From Bacteroidales bacterium (GTDB lineage Bacteria; Bacteroidota; Bacteroidia; Bacteroidales; Muribaculaceae): 13,127 bases of DNA. A program made the position numbers and the translations under genes. The notes under the pieces were generated by a model. That model ran no database searches. It saw only the letters and a program-made list of their open reading frames with translations, and was not told where the DNA came from. The first letter of the stretch is position 1, and every line of letters begins with the position of its first letter. This document shows, one piece after another, positions 1-6,755 of the stretch. The stretch spans positions 1 to 13,127 of the forward strand of contig JAHZGZ010000043.1 of NCBI GenBank assembly GCA_019420545.1. Reading direction: 5' to 3'.

Positions 1-1
1 C

Positions 2-64
2 TATAACGGTTACAATGACCTTAACGACTATCTGGTAGCAATCGCAACGGCTGACGGCAGGTGA
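2..64 (+). CDS. C-terminal end of a toprim/primase-like mobilization protein (partial)
   Basis: The frame is open from the left edge and ends at a TGA at 62-64, giving 20 residues that begin YNGYNDLND and end in DGR. A Y-x-x-Y-x-D-x-N-(D/E) segment close to the C-terminus is typical of the CHC2 zinc-finger/toprim proteins that lie just upstream of mobC and relaxase genes in Bacteroides mobilizable elements. Their likely role is priming or processing of element DNA. The position immediately before the mobilization genes supports the call. With only 20 residues visible the identity is inferred from context and one short motif, and the catalytic toprim part lies outside the window. Confidence 0.5.
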   Translation, partial: YNGYNDLNDYLVAIATADGR

Positions 65-382
65 TGTGAAATGACAGAGTGACGAATCATATAAATGACA
101 ATTCACTTACCGTATCATCGAAGTGACAGATAACATAATCCTTCTGTAACAGGCACACGTATTCACCTGCACACATATTCACTTGTGTACGTATGCACGC
201 AGATATATGGGGATTTATAGAGGTGCATACACATGGATTCAGTGGGTAGTTTCGCGCTGCTTAAAACTGTTTTCGGGGTTGCAGATGGAGGGGAGCGAGT
301 TTATGTTTTCGTATTACAAGTAATCCCGAAAACCGACCGCTCCTGAGGGTCACACAAAACACGACATAAACACATACCGAAA
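65..382. other. Non-coding spacer upstream of mobC/relaxase, candidate oriT region
   Basis: No convincing gene lies in these 318 bases. The spacer has layered repeats. A 16-bp iteron block lies at 153-200. An 8-bp perfect inverted repeat lies at 191-198 and 223-230. A 9-bp perfect inverted repeat (gttttcggg / cccgaaaac) lies at 269-277 and 325-333, and a 6-bp pair (ggagcg / cgctcc) at 292-297 and 338-343 interleaves with it. Origins of transfer are commonly next to relaxase operons and carry inverted repeats beside a nick site, so this is the best oriT candidate for the relaxase at 782. No nick site can be named from sequence alone. Confidence 0.45.
153..200. repeat. Tandem 16-bp iterons (two near-identical copies plus one degenerate)
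   Basis: Copy 1 (153-168, gcacacgtattcacct) and copy 2 (169-184, gcacacatattcactt) differ at 2 of 16 positions. A third in-phase unit (185-200) matches copy 1 at 10 of 16. The array is directly upstream of the inverted repeat at 191-230. Adjacent 16-bp direct repeats of this kind often bind a replication or relaxosome protein; that role is an inference here. Confidence 0.7.
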
Positions 383-778
383 ATGAAGACTACAAGGAAA
401 TGCCCGGCAAAAGGGCGACCACGGCTGGATGCCGAAAAGAGAAAATCAATACTCATAACCGTAAAATTCGATGTGGAGCAGTACGGCGAGATAATGGGAA
501 AGGCGGTAACCGCAGGTCTCAACAAGTCGGAATACCTGCGCCACGCCGCCCTCCGCTGTACCGTCGTGCCACGACTTTCCGCGAAGGATTTACAGGCTAT
601 ACGCGACCTTCAGGGAATAAAGAACAATCTGAACAGTGCCGTCAAATTCATCAATTATTTTATGAAAATGAACGGCAAGGCAGACGGTCAGCAACTCATA
701 GAGAGTGTGGGAATGACAATGAAATGCGTCGGGTTCATTACGGATCTGATAGAAAAATACCGTAACGGAGGAGGGTGA
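383..778 (+). CDS. mobC: MobC-like relaxosome accessory protein
   Basis: A 131-residue basic protein that resembles plasmid/IME mobilization accessory proteins of the MobC type. These bind oriT and help the relaxase open and nick DNA. The N-terminus is Lys/Arg rich (about residues 1-25). It is followed by a segment that fits a ribbon-helix-helix (ITVKFDVEQYGEI around 25-38, then GLNKSEYLRHAAL around 45-57) and a helical C-terminal half with the usual LNSAVKFINYF-like helix. The stop at 776-778 is only 3 bases before the relaxase start, so the two genes are surely co-transcribed and probably translationally coupled. The proposed oriT lies just upstream. The symbol follows plasmid usage; in CTnDOT nomenclature mobC is a coupling protein, which this is not. 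Confidence 0.8.
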   Translation: MKTTRKCPAKGRPRLDAEKRKSILITVKFDVEQYGEIMGKAVTAGLNKSEYLRHAALRCTVVPRLSAKDLQAIRDLQGIKNNLNSAVKFINYFMKMNGKADGQQLIESVGMTMKCVGFITDLIEKYRNGGG

Positions 779-781
779 GCC

Positions 782-1795
782 ATGTTCGGGAAGATAACAA
801 AAGGGAGCGGATTCCGTGGCTGCGTCGAATATGTGACCCGCAGAAAAAAGGACGGTCCCGACGGTACGCCCTGCGATGAATGGAGGCTTATTGATTCCGG
901 CAGCATCGGCGGCGAGGAAGACCGCGAGGAGATAATCCGCTCTTTCGAGGATAACCGCTCCCTAAATCCGAGAGTGAAAAATCCTGTCGGGCATATCTCG
1001 CTCAATTTTGATGCGGAGGATGCCGAGAGGCTCGATGATGCCCTCATGGTGGAGATTGCCGGGAAATATATGGAGCGAATGGGTATCGTTGACACCCCGT
1101 ATATAATCGTGCGCCATTTCGACAAGGCGCATCCGCACTGCCATATAGTGTTCAGCAGAATCGACAACCATGCCGGAACCATATCGGACAAAAATGATTA
1201 TGAACGAAACCGGGATATATGCAAAGACCTCACAAGGGAGTACCACCTTAAAATCAGCGAGGGAAAGGAAAAGACCAATGTCAACCGCCTGCGCGGAGCC
1301 GAGAAAGTGAAATACCGACTGTTCCACATCATCAACGGCGCATGGAACAATCCGGGCGTGAACAGTTGGGAAAGGTTCGAGAAATGGCTCAGGGCCGGAG
1401 GTGTCAGTGTGGAATACAAATACCGAAAAGGAACATCCATCCGGGAAGGTGTCTCCTTCATCTATGAAGGCAGGAAGTTTTCGGGGTCGAAGGTTGACAG
1501 GAATTTCCGTTTCGGGAATCTTGACAGGCATTTCACGGAGTTGCAGAAAGCGTCAACCCGTGTTTCATCGGGACAGACCCGAAGACAGCCGGAGGTTCAG
1601 CAACCTGCCGTAACGGTCGGTGTTTCAAATATCGACACCTCTCCTGTCGAGGAACAGGGCTGGTCATGCGGAGGTGACAACGAGACTTGGCCGGAGTTCC
1701 GTGCGAGACATCCCGACCTGTCGCCGAAAGAGGCCCTTCGCCGTTTCCACGCGAAGAAAAGGGGTAGCAATATAAACGGGGGATTTCATTTGTAG
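782..1795 (+). CDS. Relaxase / mobilization nuclease (MobA/VirD2-type)
   Basis: A 337-residue protein read as a relaxase that would nick the element at oriT and stay bound to the 5' end during transfer. It has the features of the relaxase/mobilization nuclease family (PF03432). GSGFRGCVEYV near the N-terminus holds the candidate catalytic Tyr17, GHISLNF is at 70-76, and HFDKAHPHCHIVF at 112-124 contains the metal-binding histidines H117, H119 and H121. The C-terminal third (about 240-337) is low in recognisable motifs and probably a partner-binding tail. The start is well placed: a purine-rich Shine-Dalgarno-like stretch (ggaggaggg) precedes ATG 782, right after the mobC stop. The protein is shorter than many plasmid relaxases but normal for small Bacteroides mobilizable elements. 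All key residues are present, so it is probably functional. Confidence 0.88.
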   Translation: MFGKITKGSGFRGCVEYVTRRKKDGPDGTPCDEWRLIDSGSIGGEEDREEIIRSFEDNRSLNPRVKNPVGHISLNFDAEDAERLDDALMVEIAGKYMERMGIVDTPYIIVRHFDKAHPHCHIVFSRIDNHAGTISDKNDYERNRDICKDLTREYHLKISEGKEKTNVNRLRGAEKVKYRLFHIINGAWNNPGVNSWERFEKWLRAGGVSVEYKYRKGTSIREGVSFIYEGRKFSGSKVDRNFRFGNLDRHFTELQKASTRVSSGQTRRQPEVQQPAVTVGVSNIDTSPVEEQGWSCGGDNETWPEFRARHPDLSPKEALRRFHAKKRGSNINGGFHL

Positions 1796-1806
1796 ATTAG
1801 ATTAAG

Positions 1807-1923
1807 GTCTGCGTGTCATCACGACACAAAAGCGTGCATCGAAAGCACTCTTACTACTGAAGGCTCTGGACTGCCTATGGAAGTGGGAGATGTTTACCGA
1901 TGCACGCTATGCAGACGCATAGC
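1807..1923. other. Foldable intergenic element: three-way junction with a competing hairpin
   Basis: The outer stem is gtctgc (1807-1812) with gcagac (1911-1916). Immediately inside it are hairpin gtgtc-atcac-gacac (1813-1827) and an 11-bp perfect stem agcgtgcatcg (1831-1841) with cgatgcacgct (1898-1908). The last contains a small hairpin aggc/gcct (1861-1864, 1872-1875). The 3' strand can instead form a perfect 7-bp hairpin gctatgc-agac-gcatagc (1906-1923), which uses the same bases as the outer stem, so the two folds exclude each other. It lies between two convergent genes. It could be a small RNA, an attenuator or a DNA recombination/transfer site. I do not recognise a known RNA family, and the strand is unknown. 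Confidence 0.45.
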
Positions 1924-1950
1924 ACAAGCATCGCTCGGTTCTCCCATGTC

Positions 1951-2029
1951 AGAATTGTCCAGATTCTCAGTAGAACTTCTGCGAAGTTATGTTATACTGT
2001 ATTTTCAATGCGACAGGCTCTCCCGTCGC
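1951..2029. other. Series of small hairpins in the mob/regulator spacer
   Basis: Three short perfect hairpins follow the preceding structured element: agaat/attct (1951-1955, 1963-1967), aactt-ctgcg-aagtt (about 1974-1988) and gcgac/gtcgc (2010-2014, 2025-2029). None has a clear T-tract, so none is called as a terminator. They may extend the structured element or be chance. Confidence 0.25.
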
Positions 2030-2084
2030 CTATATTTCCAAATTCGCCACAAAGATAGTGATTTTCGGCGAATTATGGGCTATG

Positions 2085-3353
2085 TCAGTCGCTGTTTCGG
2101 CGGAATCCGTAGAAACGCAGCTTGTAACTGAGCGTTGAACGGCTTATCTTCAACAGCCTCGCAGCCTCCGACAGATTGCCGTTTGAGCGTTCCAGAGCCT
2201 TGGCTATCTGCTTTTTCTCGATGTCCTCGTTTTTGAGGGTAAGCACATCGGGAACTTCTGGCTCAGATTGGAAGAATGTGATGTCCTCCTTCGTTATCGT
2301 GTCCTCTTTGGTGTGGAAGGCGGCAAAGAGAATCACATCCTTCAGCTCACGCACGTTGCCGGGCCACGGATATGTCCTCAACGACTTTATCGCCGATAAA
2401 TTGAGTTTCTTTTTATCCATACCCGTCTTTTGTGAGTATTCGCCGAGAAAATAATCGGCGAGCGGTTCAATATCCTCAATCGTCTCGCGTAACGGTGGCA
2501 TCACAATCTCCGCCTGTCTCAATATGTAATAGAGGTTGGGGCGGAATGTCTTTGCCGTGACCATGCCCAGCAGGTCGGGGTCTGCCGTGCCTATGACACG
2601 CACATCGGGATGTTCGGTTTCGAGGATATGGAGCATCACCGACTGTTTGTCGAAATTGAGCAGATGCACGTTCTTTATTATGATTGTGCCACCGGCGCTT
2701 TTGCCGAAATACCCCTTGATGCGGTTGTATATCTCGCTCTGTTCCGATTTCGGATTGTGGTTCCCGACAAGGGCTGCACTTCCGGCGTCAAGCACTATGC
2801 AGGGGCTTTCGTTTCTTGAACTGTTGAGATAGATTTGCCGCGCTATCTGTTCCTTTCCCGTGCCACTCTCGCCGAATACTATCACGTTGGCGTTGGTGGG
2901 TGCGATGTTCCGCACTGTTTCCTCGATGCGTCTGAAAGTGTCGCTCTTGCGGGGTATAAGGCTGTCATCGAGGACAAGCACGGCGTTTTCGGGTCTGGCA
3001 TACCTGCCGACCGTCTCAACGAGCTGCTTGTCAATCGCCGGACGCTGCACCACATCCACGGCTCCACCGTCGCGCATCACCGAGAGAATATCCACGGCGT
3101 TCAGGTTGTCCACTACGGCAATCACAGGGAATTTATATCCTTCCTGCTTTTGCCAGCTTATTAACTCTTGCGCAGTGCCGTGGGCGAATTTCATCGCCGT
3201 GACCACGACTGCGCCGGGTGGCAGTTTCACCACCTCCTCTTTCGCAGCCTCCATATTCTCAACGGCAATCGGCTCATATCCGTGCTTGACAAGCAAGCCA
3301 GACATAAGCCGACGGTCGGATTCGGAGGCTTCTACAATGAGAACTCTGTTCAT
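2085..3353 (-). CDS. RteB/NtrC-like regulator with degenerate receiver and AAA+ domain
   Basis: A 422-residue protein with three domains: a response-regulator-like receiver (1-118), a sigma-54 activator-type AAA+ domain (about 133-345) and a Fis-type helix-turn-helix (about 380-415, NLSEAARLLKISRSTLSYKLR). Canonical examples, including RteB of CTnDOT, are phosphorylated and drive sigma-54 promoters. Here the Walker A GESGTGKE (161-168), the FRPNLYY arginine region (270-276) and sensor II PGNVREL (331-337) are kept. The phosphoacceptor position is Thr52 (VVVTAMK), the conserved Lys-Pro is Arg104-Pro, and the acidic pair is E8-A9. The Walker B region is TIIIKN (223-228), with Lys-Asn where Asp-Glu is expected. 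The GAFTGA loop and its flank are missing around 210-222. It may therefore act as a plain DNA-binding regulator. No histidine kinase lies next to it. The gene converges on the relaxase. Confidence 0.82.
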   Translation of the reverse strand: MNRVLIVEASESDRRLMSGLLVKHGYEPIAVENMEAAKEEVVKLPPGAVVVTAMKFAHGTAQELISWQKQEGYKFPVIAVVDNLNAVDILSVMRDGGAVDVVQRPAIDKQLVETVGRYARPENAVLVLDDSLIPRKSDTFRRIEETVRNIAPTNANVIVFGESGTGKEQIARQIYLNSSRNESPCIVLDAGSAALVGNHNPKSEQSEIYNRIKGYFGKSAGGTIIIKNVHLLNFDKQSVMLHILETEHPDVRVIGTADPDLLGMVTAKTFRPNLYYILRQAEIVMPPLRETIEDIEPLADYFLGEYSQKTGMDKKKLNLSAIKSLRTYPWPGNVRELKDVILFAAFHTKEDTITKEDITFFQSEPEVPDVLTLKNEDIEKKQIAKALERSNGNLSEAARLLKISRSTLSYKLRFYGFRRNSD

Positions 3354-3354
3354 T
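3286..3354. repeat. Direct repeat copy 1: 5' end of the regulator gene
   Basis: These 69 bases, covering the first 23 codons of the regulator and one base upstream of its start, recur at 6763-6831 in the same orientation with 63 of 69 identities. Outside this stretch the two loci differ. The pair flanks the cargo cassette. Confidence 0.85.
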
Positions 3355-3615
3355 GTGAATTTTGATATTTACATTATTTTATTGAATTTGAAACATAGAC
3401 GGTGCGTAAAGAGCTAAAACACCCCGTGCTACATGGTAAAAAATTTTCACTCATCTTTTGAAAAAATTACAATAATACAACCTCTATTTTTCAAACATCG
3501 AGAAAGTGAACTGTTTAAGGGTAAACTTTATCCAGTTCTTTATAGCAAACAAACCCGAAACGATAGAGCTGATAAGACTAAATCTTAGTATATTACAAAT
3601 TTTTATGGTCGAATT

Positions 3616-4062
3616 TTATTCCAATTTCCTGACTATTTCTCGACAACCTTCCTCGATAATATTGAAACATGTGTAATATACCTGTGCTGACTGATAGTGA
3701 GGATCCGGGAGGTCTGAAGATTCTCCGAAACAGATGTCGTTGAATAATGCGATACGATTCCAGTGTGATGGATCCAATAACCGCATCACTTCGGTCTTAT
3801 GTTGCCTTGTCATAACAATGATTCGGTCGGCTGCATTAACCAATTCCGCAGTTATCATCACTGCCTTACCACCCATCGAATATCCATGCTCCGCCGCTAT
3901 TTGACACATGATTCCTTCACGTTCTTGCCCGTATGGGACATCTGTTCCACATGATAGAATCTCAATGTCATCAAGGCTTGGTTCCTGAATCATTTTTCTC
4001 AATATGACCTCGGCAACTGCCGAGCGGCTTGCATTACCGGTACACACAAATACAATCTTCAT
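3616..4062 (-). CDS. Low-molecular-weight protein tyrosine phosphatase
   Basis: A 148-residue cytoplasmic phosphatase of the LMW-PTP/arsenate-reductase-like fold. The catalytic P-loop C-T-G-N-A-S-R-S spans residues 7-14 at the N-terminus (CX5R with Cys7 and Arg13). The general acid is in DLPDPHY at 117-123, most likely Asp120. Length is normal for the family. It would hydrolyse phosphotyrosine or a similar phosphoester. Arsenate reduction is a known activity of the related ArsC branch, but no ArsR, ArsB or Acr3 genes are present, so I do not infer arsenic resistance. It is the last gene of a minus-strand operon, 30 bases after the MFS gene, which suggests joint regulation with the two exporters. 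Its substrate is unknown. Confidence 0.85.
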   Translation of the reverse strand: MKIVFVCTGNASRSAVAEVILRKMIQEPSLDDIEILSCGTDVPYGQEREGIMCQIAAEHGYSMGGKAVMITAELVNAADRIIVMTRQHKTEVMRLLDPSHWNRIALFNDICFGESSDLPDPHYQSAQVYYTCFNIIEEGCREIVRKLE

Positions 4063-4092
4063 TGGAGCGGATTTATTTATAAAATGAATATG

Positions 4093-5286
4093 TTACATTC
4101 CCGCCGGATTAACTTTTTGTTTTGAGCAATTGACAAGGAGGGAAGCCACTATGAAAAATATTCCCGTGCATACTACCCCCGTCCAACTGAAATGCTCCCA
4201 AGACAAGCCTGCGACAAAAGTCCCGACTGAACCGCCAAGAAAATAGACTGTCATATAGACTGTGTTTATCCTATTTATGGCTGAATCGTCCAATGCAACC
4301 ACGCTGGCTTGATTTGACAGATGCACACACTGCATCCCGGCATCAATCAACAGAATAGCTATGATTATCCACAAATAGCTGTTATCTCCATACAGTGCAA
4401 TTATCCATGTCAATAACATCAGGCAAGCTCCTATGACTGAAAAGAATCTCACCCCGTATTTCGGGATATAGCCGCTAATGAACACCACCGTCGAGGCCCC
4501 CGCTAATCCGCATAGACCGAGTATGCCGATAATGTTGTCACTTGCATAGAACGGAGCCTGTTTCAATCTGAATGCAAGGCAGCTCCACAATGCAAAGAAT
4601 GAAGCGTATGCCAATGATGCCCTTAGTGATGCGACACGAAGATAAGGGTATTTTGCAAACAACCGCAGTAATGATTTCAAAAGATTTAAATATGTGTCCT
4701 GTTTGAGAGGCGGTAATGACGGCAACATTCTATGAATCATTGCAAAACAGCCAAGCATAAAGAAACTTGCCACGAAATAAACAGAACGCCAGCCATATGT
4801 GTCAGCCAATAATCCACTGACGACACGAGACCCCAAGATACCGATGAGAAGACATGATTGTATGATACCCACGTTACGGACTTTGTGTACGGGAGAAGAA
4901 TTATATGATACCAAAGGGATGAAGAATTGCGGCATAACGGACGATGCACCTGCGAAAAAAGATGCTATCCACATACAATATATATTTGGTGAAACTGCTA
5001 TTGAAAGCAATGCAGATGCCGAAATAATGTAGTTTGCCAATATAAGTTTCTTTCTTGACAGCAAGTCACCAAGTGGAATGACAAACAGAAGTCCTGCCAT
5101 ATATCCAATCTGGGTCAATGTCGCCACAATACTGGCTGAAAAGTCAGTCACATTAAAAGCTCTTGCCATACTTCCCAATAATGGCTGATTGTAGTAGCAA
5201 TTCGCCACCGAAAGTCCGGTGGCGATTGCCATAAGAGCGAGCAAGGGAGTTGGAATACCTTGATTTTGTTTCAATTCATATCTCAT
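4093..5286 (-). CDS. MFS transporter
   Basis: A 397-residue inner-membrane protein with the hydrophobic pattern of a 12-helix major facilitator transporter. NCYYNQPLL (29-37) in helix 1 is a hallmark of a drug/metabolite-efflux-type MFS subgroup. GDLLSRKK (73-80) in the loop after helix 2 is the MFS signature motif A. A second half of similar layout follows a cytoplasmic loop around residue 200 (PSLPPLKQD). It probably exports a small molecule by proton antiport; the substrate cannot be read from the sequence. It begins 13 bases after the SugE-type exporter gene ends and is followed after 30 bases by the phosphatase gene, so it is the middle gene of a three-gene operon. Confidence 0.85.
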   Translation of the reverse strand: MRYELKQNQGIPTPLLALMAIATGLSVANCYYNQPLLGSMARAFNVTDFSASIVATLTQIGYMAGLLFVIPLGDLLSRKKLILANYIISASALLSIAVSPNIYCMWIASFFAGASSVMPQFFIPLVSYNSSPVHKVRNVGIIQSCLLIGILGSRVVSGLLADTYGWRSVYFVASFFMLGCFAMIHRMLPSLPPLKQDTYLNLLKSLLRLFAKYPYLRVASLRASLAYASFFALWSCLAFRLKQAPFYASDNIIGILGLCGLAGASTVVFISGYIPKYGVRFFSVIGACLMLLTWIIALYGDNSYLWIIIAILLIDAGMQCVHLSNQASVVALDDSAINRINTVYMTVYFLGGSVGTFVAGLSWEHFSWTGVVCTGIFFIVASLLVNCSKQKVNPAGM

Positions 5287-5299
5287 GAGCCTATTGTTA

Positions 5300-5626
5300 C
5301 TATGATGAGACTGCCTTCAATCCAATCAAAGACAAAATGAGGGTGACTAAAAAGAAAATTCTTATGGGAGCCGTAGATTCCTTGAAAAAGATTATTCCGA
5401 CCAAGACAGTGCCTACCGCCCCAATTCCGGTCCAAACGGCATAGGCCGTGCCCAAGGGTAAGGTTCGGACTGCTTTTGCAAGGAGTGCCATACTCAAGAC
5501 CGTGGAAGCAAGAAATCCACTTCCCCACAGATAGTATTCAAAACCGGAGGCAGACCTTGCTTTACCTAAACAGAATGTCAGGCTTACCTCAAATAATCCA
5601 GCCAATAATAATATTATCCAATTCAT
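5300..5626 (-). CDS. sugE: SMR exporter, SugE/Gdx (guanidinium exporter) type
   Basis: A 108-residue, four-helix small multidrug resistance protein that works as a dual-topology dimer in the inner membrane. The essential glutamate of helix 1 is Glu13 (AGLFE). Helix 3 carries GTAYAVWTGIGAVG (59-72), the signature of the SugE/Gdx branch, whose characterised members export guanidinium by proton exchange; the multidrug EmrE branch differs here. Length matches the family (about 105). It is the first gene of the minus-strand operon and its promoter shares a spacer with the divergent Crp-like regulator. No guanidine riboswitch is likely: the -7 box lies only about 24 bases upstream of the start codon. 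Whether this copy prefers guanidinium or other cations needs assay. Confidence 0.85.
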   Translation of the reverse strand: MNWIILLLAGLFEVSLTFCLGKARSASGFEYYLWGSGFLASTVLSMALLAKAVRTLPLGTAYAVWTGIGAVGTVLVGIIFFKESTAPIRIFFLVTLILSLIGLKAVSS

Positions 5627-5649
5627 ATCTGTATTTTTTAAATCGGATG

Positions 5650-5657
5650 CAAAATTA
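5650..5657 (-). promoter_or_regulatory. Bacteroidetes -7 box of the sugE-MFS-phosphatase operon
   Basis: The minus strand reads TAATTTTG, a perfect match to TAnnTTTG, 24 bases upstream of the sugE start codon. A TTG at 5676-5674 is a poorly spaced -33 candidate (16 bases). The dyad at 5678-5717 lies next to this -33 region. Confidence 0.7.
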
Positions 5658-5677
5658 GCTAAAACATAGCGCGCAAC

Positions 5678-5717
5678 TTTTTACATATGGCAAAAACGGT
5701 TTTATCATATGTAAAAA
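5678..5717. promoter_or_regulatory. 40-bp dyad, candidate operator shared by sugE and crp-like promoters
   Basis: Two perfect 12-bp inverted arms, tttttacatatg (5678-5689) and catatgtaaaaa (5706-5717), are separated by 16 bases. Within the spacer a further aaaa/tttt pairing continues the symmetry. Each arm contains the palindrome CATATG, with the two centres 22 bp apart (about two helix turns). It lies between the two divergent -7 boxes, which suits an operator for the adjacent Crp/Fnr-family regulator controlling itself and the efflux operon. Confidence 0.7.
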
Positions 5718-5752
5718 TCAGTTCTGCCATCCTGATTCTGCCGGATATTTAG

Positions 5753-5760
5753 TAATTTTG
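5753..5760 (+). promoter_or_regulatory. Bacteroidetes -7 box of the crp-like gene
   Basis: TAATTTTG is a perfect TAnnTTTG match 24 bases upstream of ATG 5785. The predicted leader is very short. No good TTTG -33 box is seen, so activation or repression through the upstream dyad is plausible. Confidence 0.6.
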
Positions 5761-5784
5761 CAAATAAATCGGAACCTATAAATT

Positions 5785-6357
5785 ATGGATATAAAGCAGA
5801 TAATCACCCAACGATATGCGATGCCTGAGTCATCTCTAAGCCGATTAAAGGAATGTCTGTCGGAAGTTTCATATCCTAAGGGATACCGGGTGTTGGAGAA
5901 TGGGAAAATTGAAAAAGACATCTTTTTCATAAAGAAGGGAATTGTCCGTGCCTTTACTTTAATGGACGGGAAGGACATTACATTTTGGATTGGTAAGGAA
6001 GGAGCAACCATAGTTTCCATGAAGGGATATGTGAACGAAGAACCCGGCTATGAAACCATGGAGCTGATGGAAGACTCAATCTTGTATGTATTATCACGAA
6101 AAAAATTACAGGATTTATTTTTGCAGGACTTACATATTGCTAATTGGGGACGGCGATATGCCGAGATGGAATTGCTTGCTGCCGAAGAAAGGTTGATTTC
6201 CATGCTTTCTGTCATCGCCTCGGAGCGTTACAGCGAATTGCTGAAGAATAATCCGGATTTGCTGCAACGCTTACCTCTCGGAAGCATAGCTACATATTTA
6301 GGTATTACACAAACAAGCCTGAGCCGGATTAGGGCAAAAGTAAAATTGTTTAAATGA
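5785..6357 (+). CDS. Crp/Fnr-family transcriptional regulator
   Basis: A 190-residue regulator with an N-terminal cyclic-nucleotide-binding-like beta barrel (about 25-110, including ENGKIEKDIFFIKKGIVRAF) and a C-terminal winged helix-turn-helix (about 161-187; LPLGSIATYLGITQTSLSRIRAK). The barrel does not show the RTA-type phosphate-binding cassette of CRP or the cysteine cluster of FNR, as in many Bacteroidetes family members, so the ligand is unknown. It is transcribed away from the SugE/MFS/phosphatase operon, and the 40-bp dyad between them is its likely binding site. This gives a self-contained regulator plus efflux cassette. Length is normal and the gene looks intact. Confidence 0.85.
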   Translation: MDIKQIITQRYAMPESSLSRLKECLSEVSYPKGYRVLENGKIEKDIFFIKKGIVRAFTLMDGKDITFWIGKEGATIVSMKGYVNEEPGYETMELMEDSILYVLSRKKLQDLFLQDLHIANWGRRYAEMELLAAEERLISMLSVIASERYSELLKNNPDLLQRLPLGSIATYLGITQTSLSRIRAKVKLFK

Positions 6358-6755
6358 AGGTGGAAAAATCTCTGAAAACTGTAAATGCATGTTGAATAAG
6401 TTATGGTCTGATTATATTATATATATCCATAACTATATGTACTCATTTCCTTATCTATAGATATTATGGCTGGGGAAAGAGAACGTCATAAGGCAATTTC
6501 CCAGTCTGCCAACTCCAACAATTTATCTTTTCCCCCGTTCTACATCCACACCTTGAAAAGCACAAATACCGGCAATATCGCATCAAAATCGGTAAATCAA
6601 CGAAACTTACCGCAATTAAAAATTCTAAACAATCATTAATTGTTCACAAAACGCTTTCTTTCTCTTACTCCATTTTTCGCTATCAGTACATTTTTAGTAC
6701 ATTTTTCAGACAATATTTGTGTTGATATATAAGCATTTAACGCGATTAAAAATTA
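6358..6755. other. Non-coding, AT-rich spacer with short repeats
   Basis: No gene is supported in these 398 bases. An 8-bp inverted repeat agttatgg/ccataact (6399-6406, 6427-6434) with an AT-rich loop follows the crp-like gene. A weak pairing of ctgggg..aaa with tttcccag lies near 6472-6508. An exact tandem 11-mer agtacattttt occurs at 6685-6695 and 6696-6706. A 20-base direct repeat with 17 identities occurs at 6605-6624 and 6735-6754 (core cgc[a/g]attaaaaatt). The repeats next to the regulator remnant could be an old recombinase-binding or attachment region, but no integrase gene is present. Confidence 0.45.

Noticed and set aside
153..200. CRISPR-like array
   Set aside because: The 16-bp units are directly adjacent without spacers and no cas genes are near.
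962..1531. Minus-strand open frame of 189 codons inside the relaxase gene
   Set aside because: It is antisense to a well-supported relaxase with catalytic motifs and encodes nothing recognisable.
1877..2131. Plus-strand frame of 84 codons in the mob/regulator spacer
   Set aside because: It starts inside the foldable element, has no ribosome binding site or known motif, and overlaps the end of the regulator gene.
3616..4062. Arsenic resistance role for the phosphatase
   Set aside because: The fold is shared with arsenate reductases, but no arsenite exporter or ArsR lies nearby and the motifs fit LMW-PTP.
5627..5784. Guanidine riboswitch upstream of the SugE-type gene
   Set aside because: The predicted transcript leader is only about 15-20 bases and the spacer is occupied by a protein-type operator dyad; no riboswitch core is visible.
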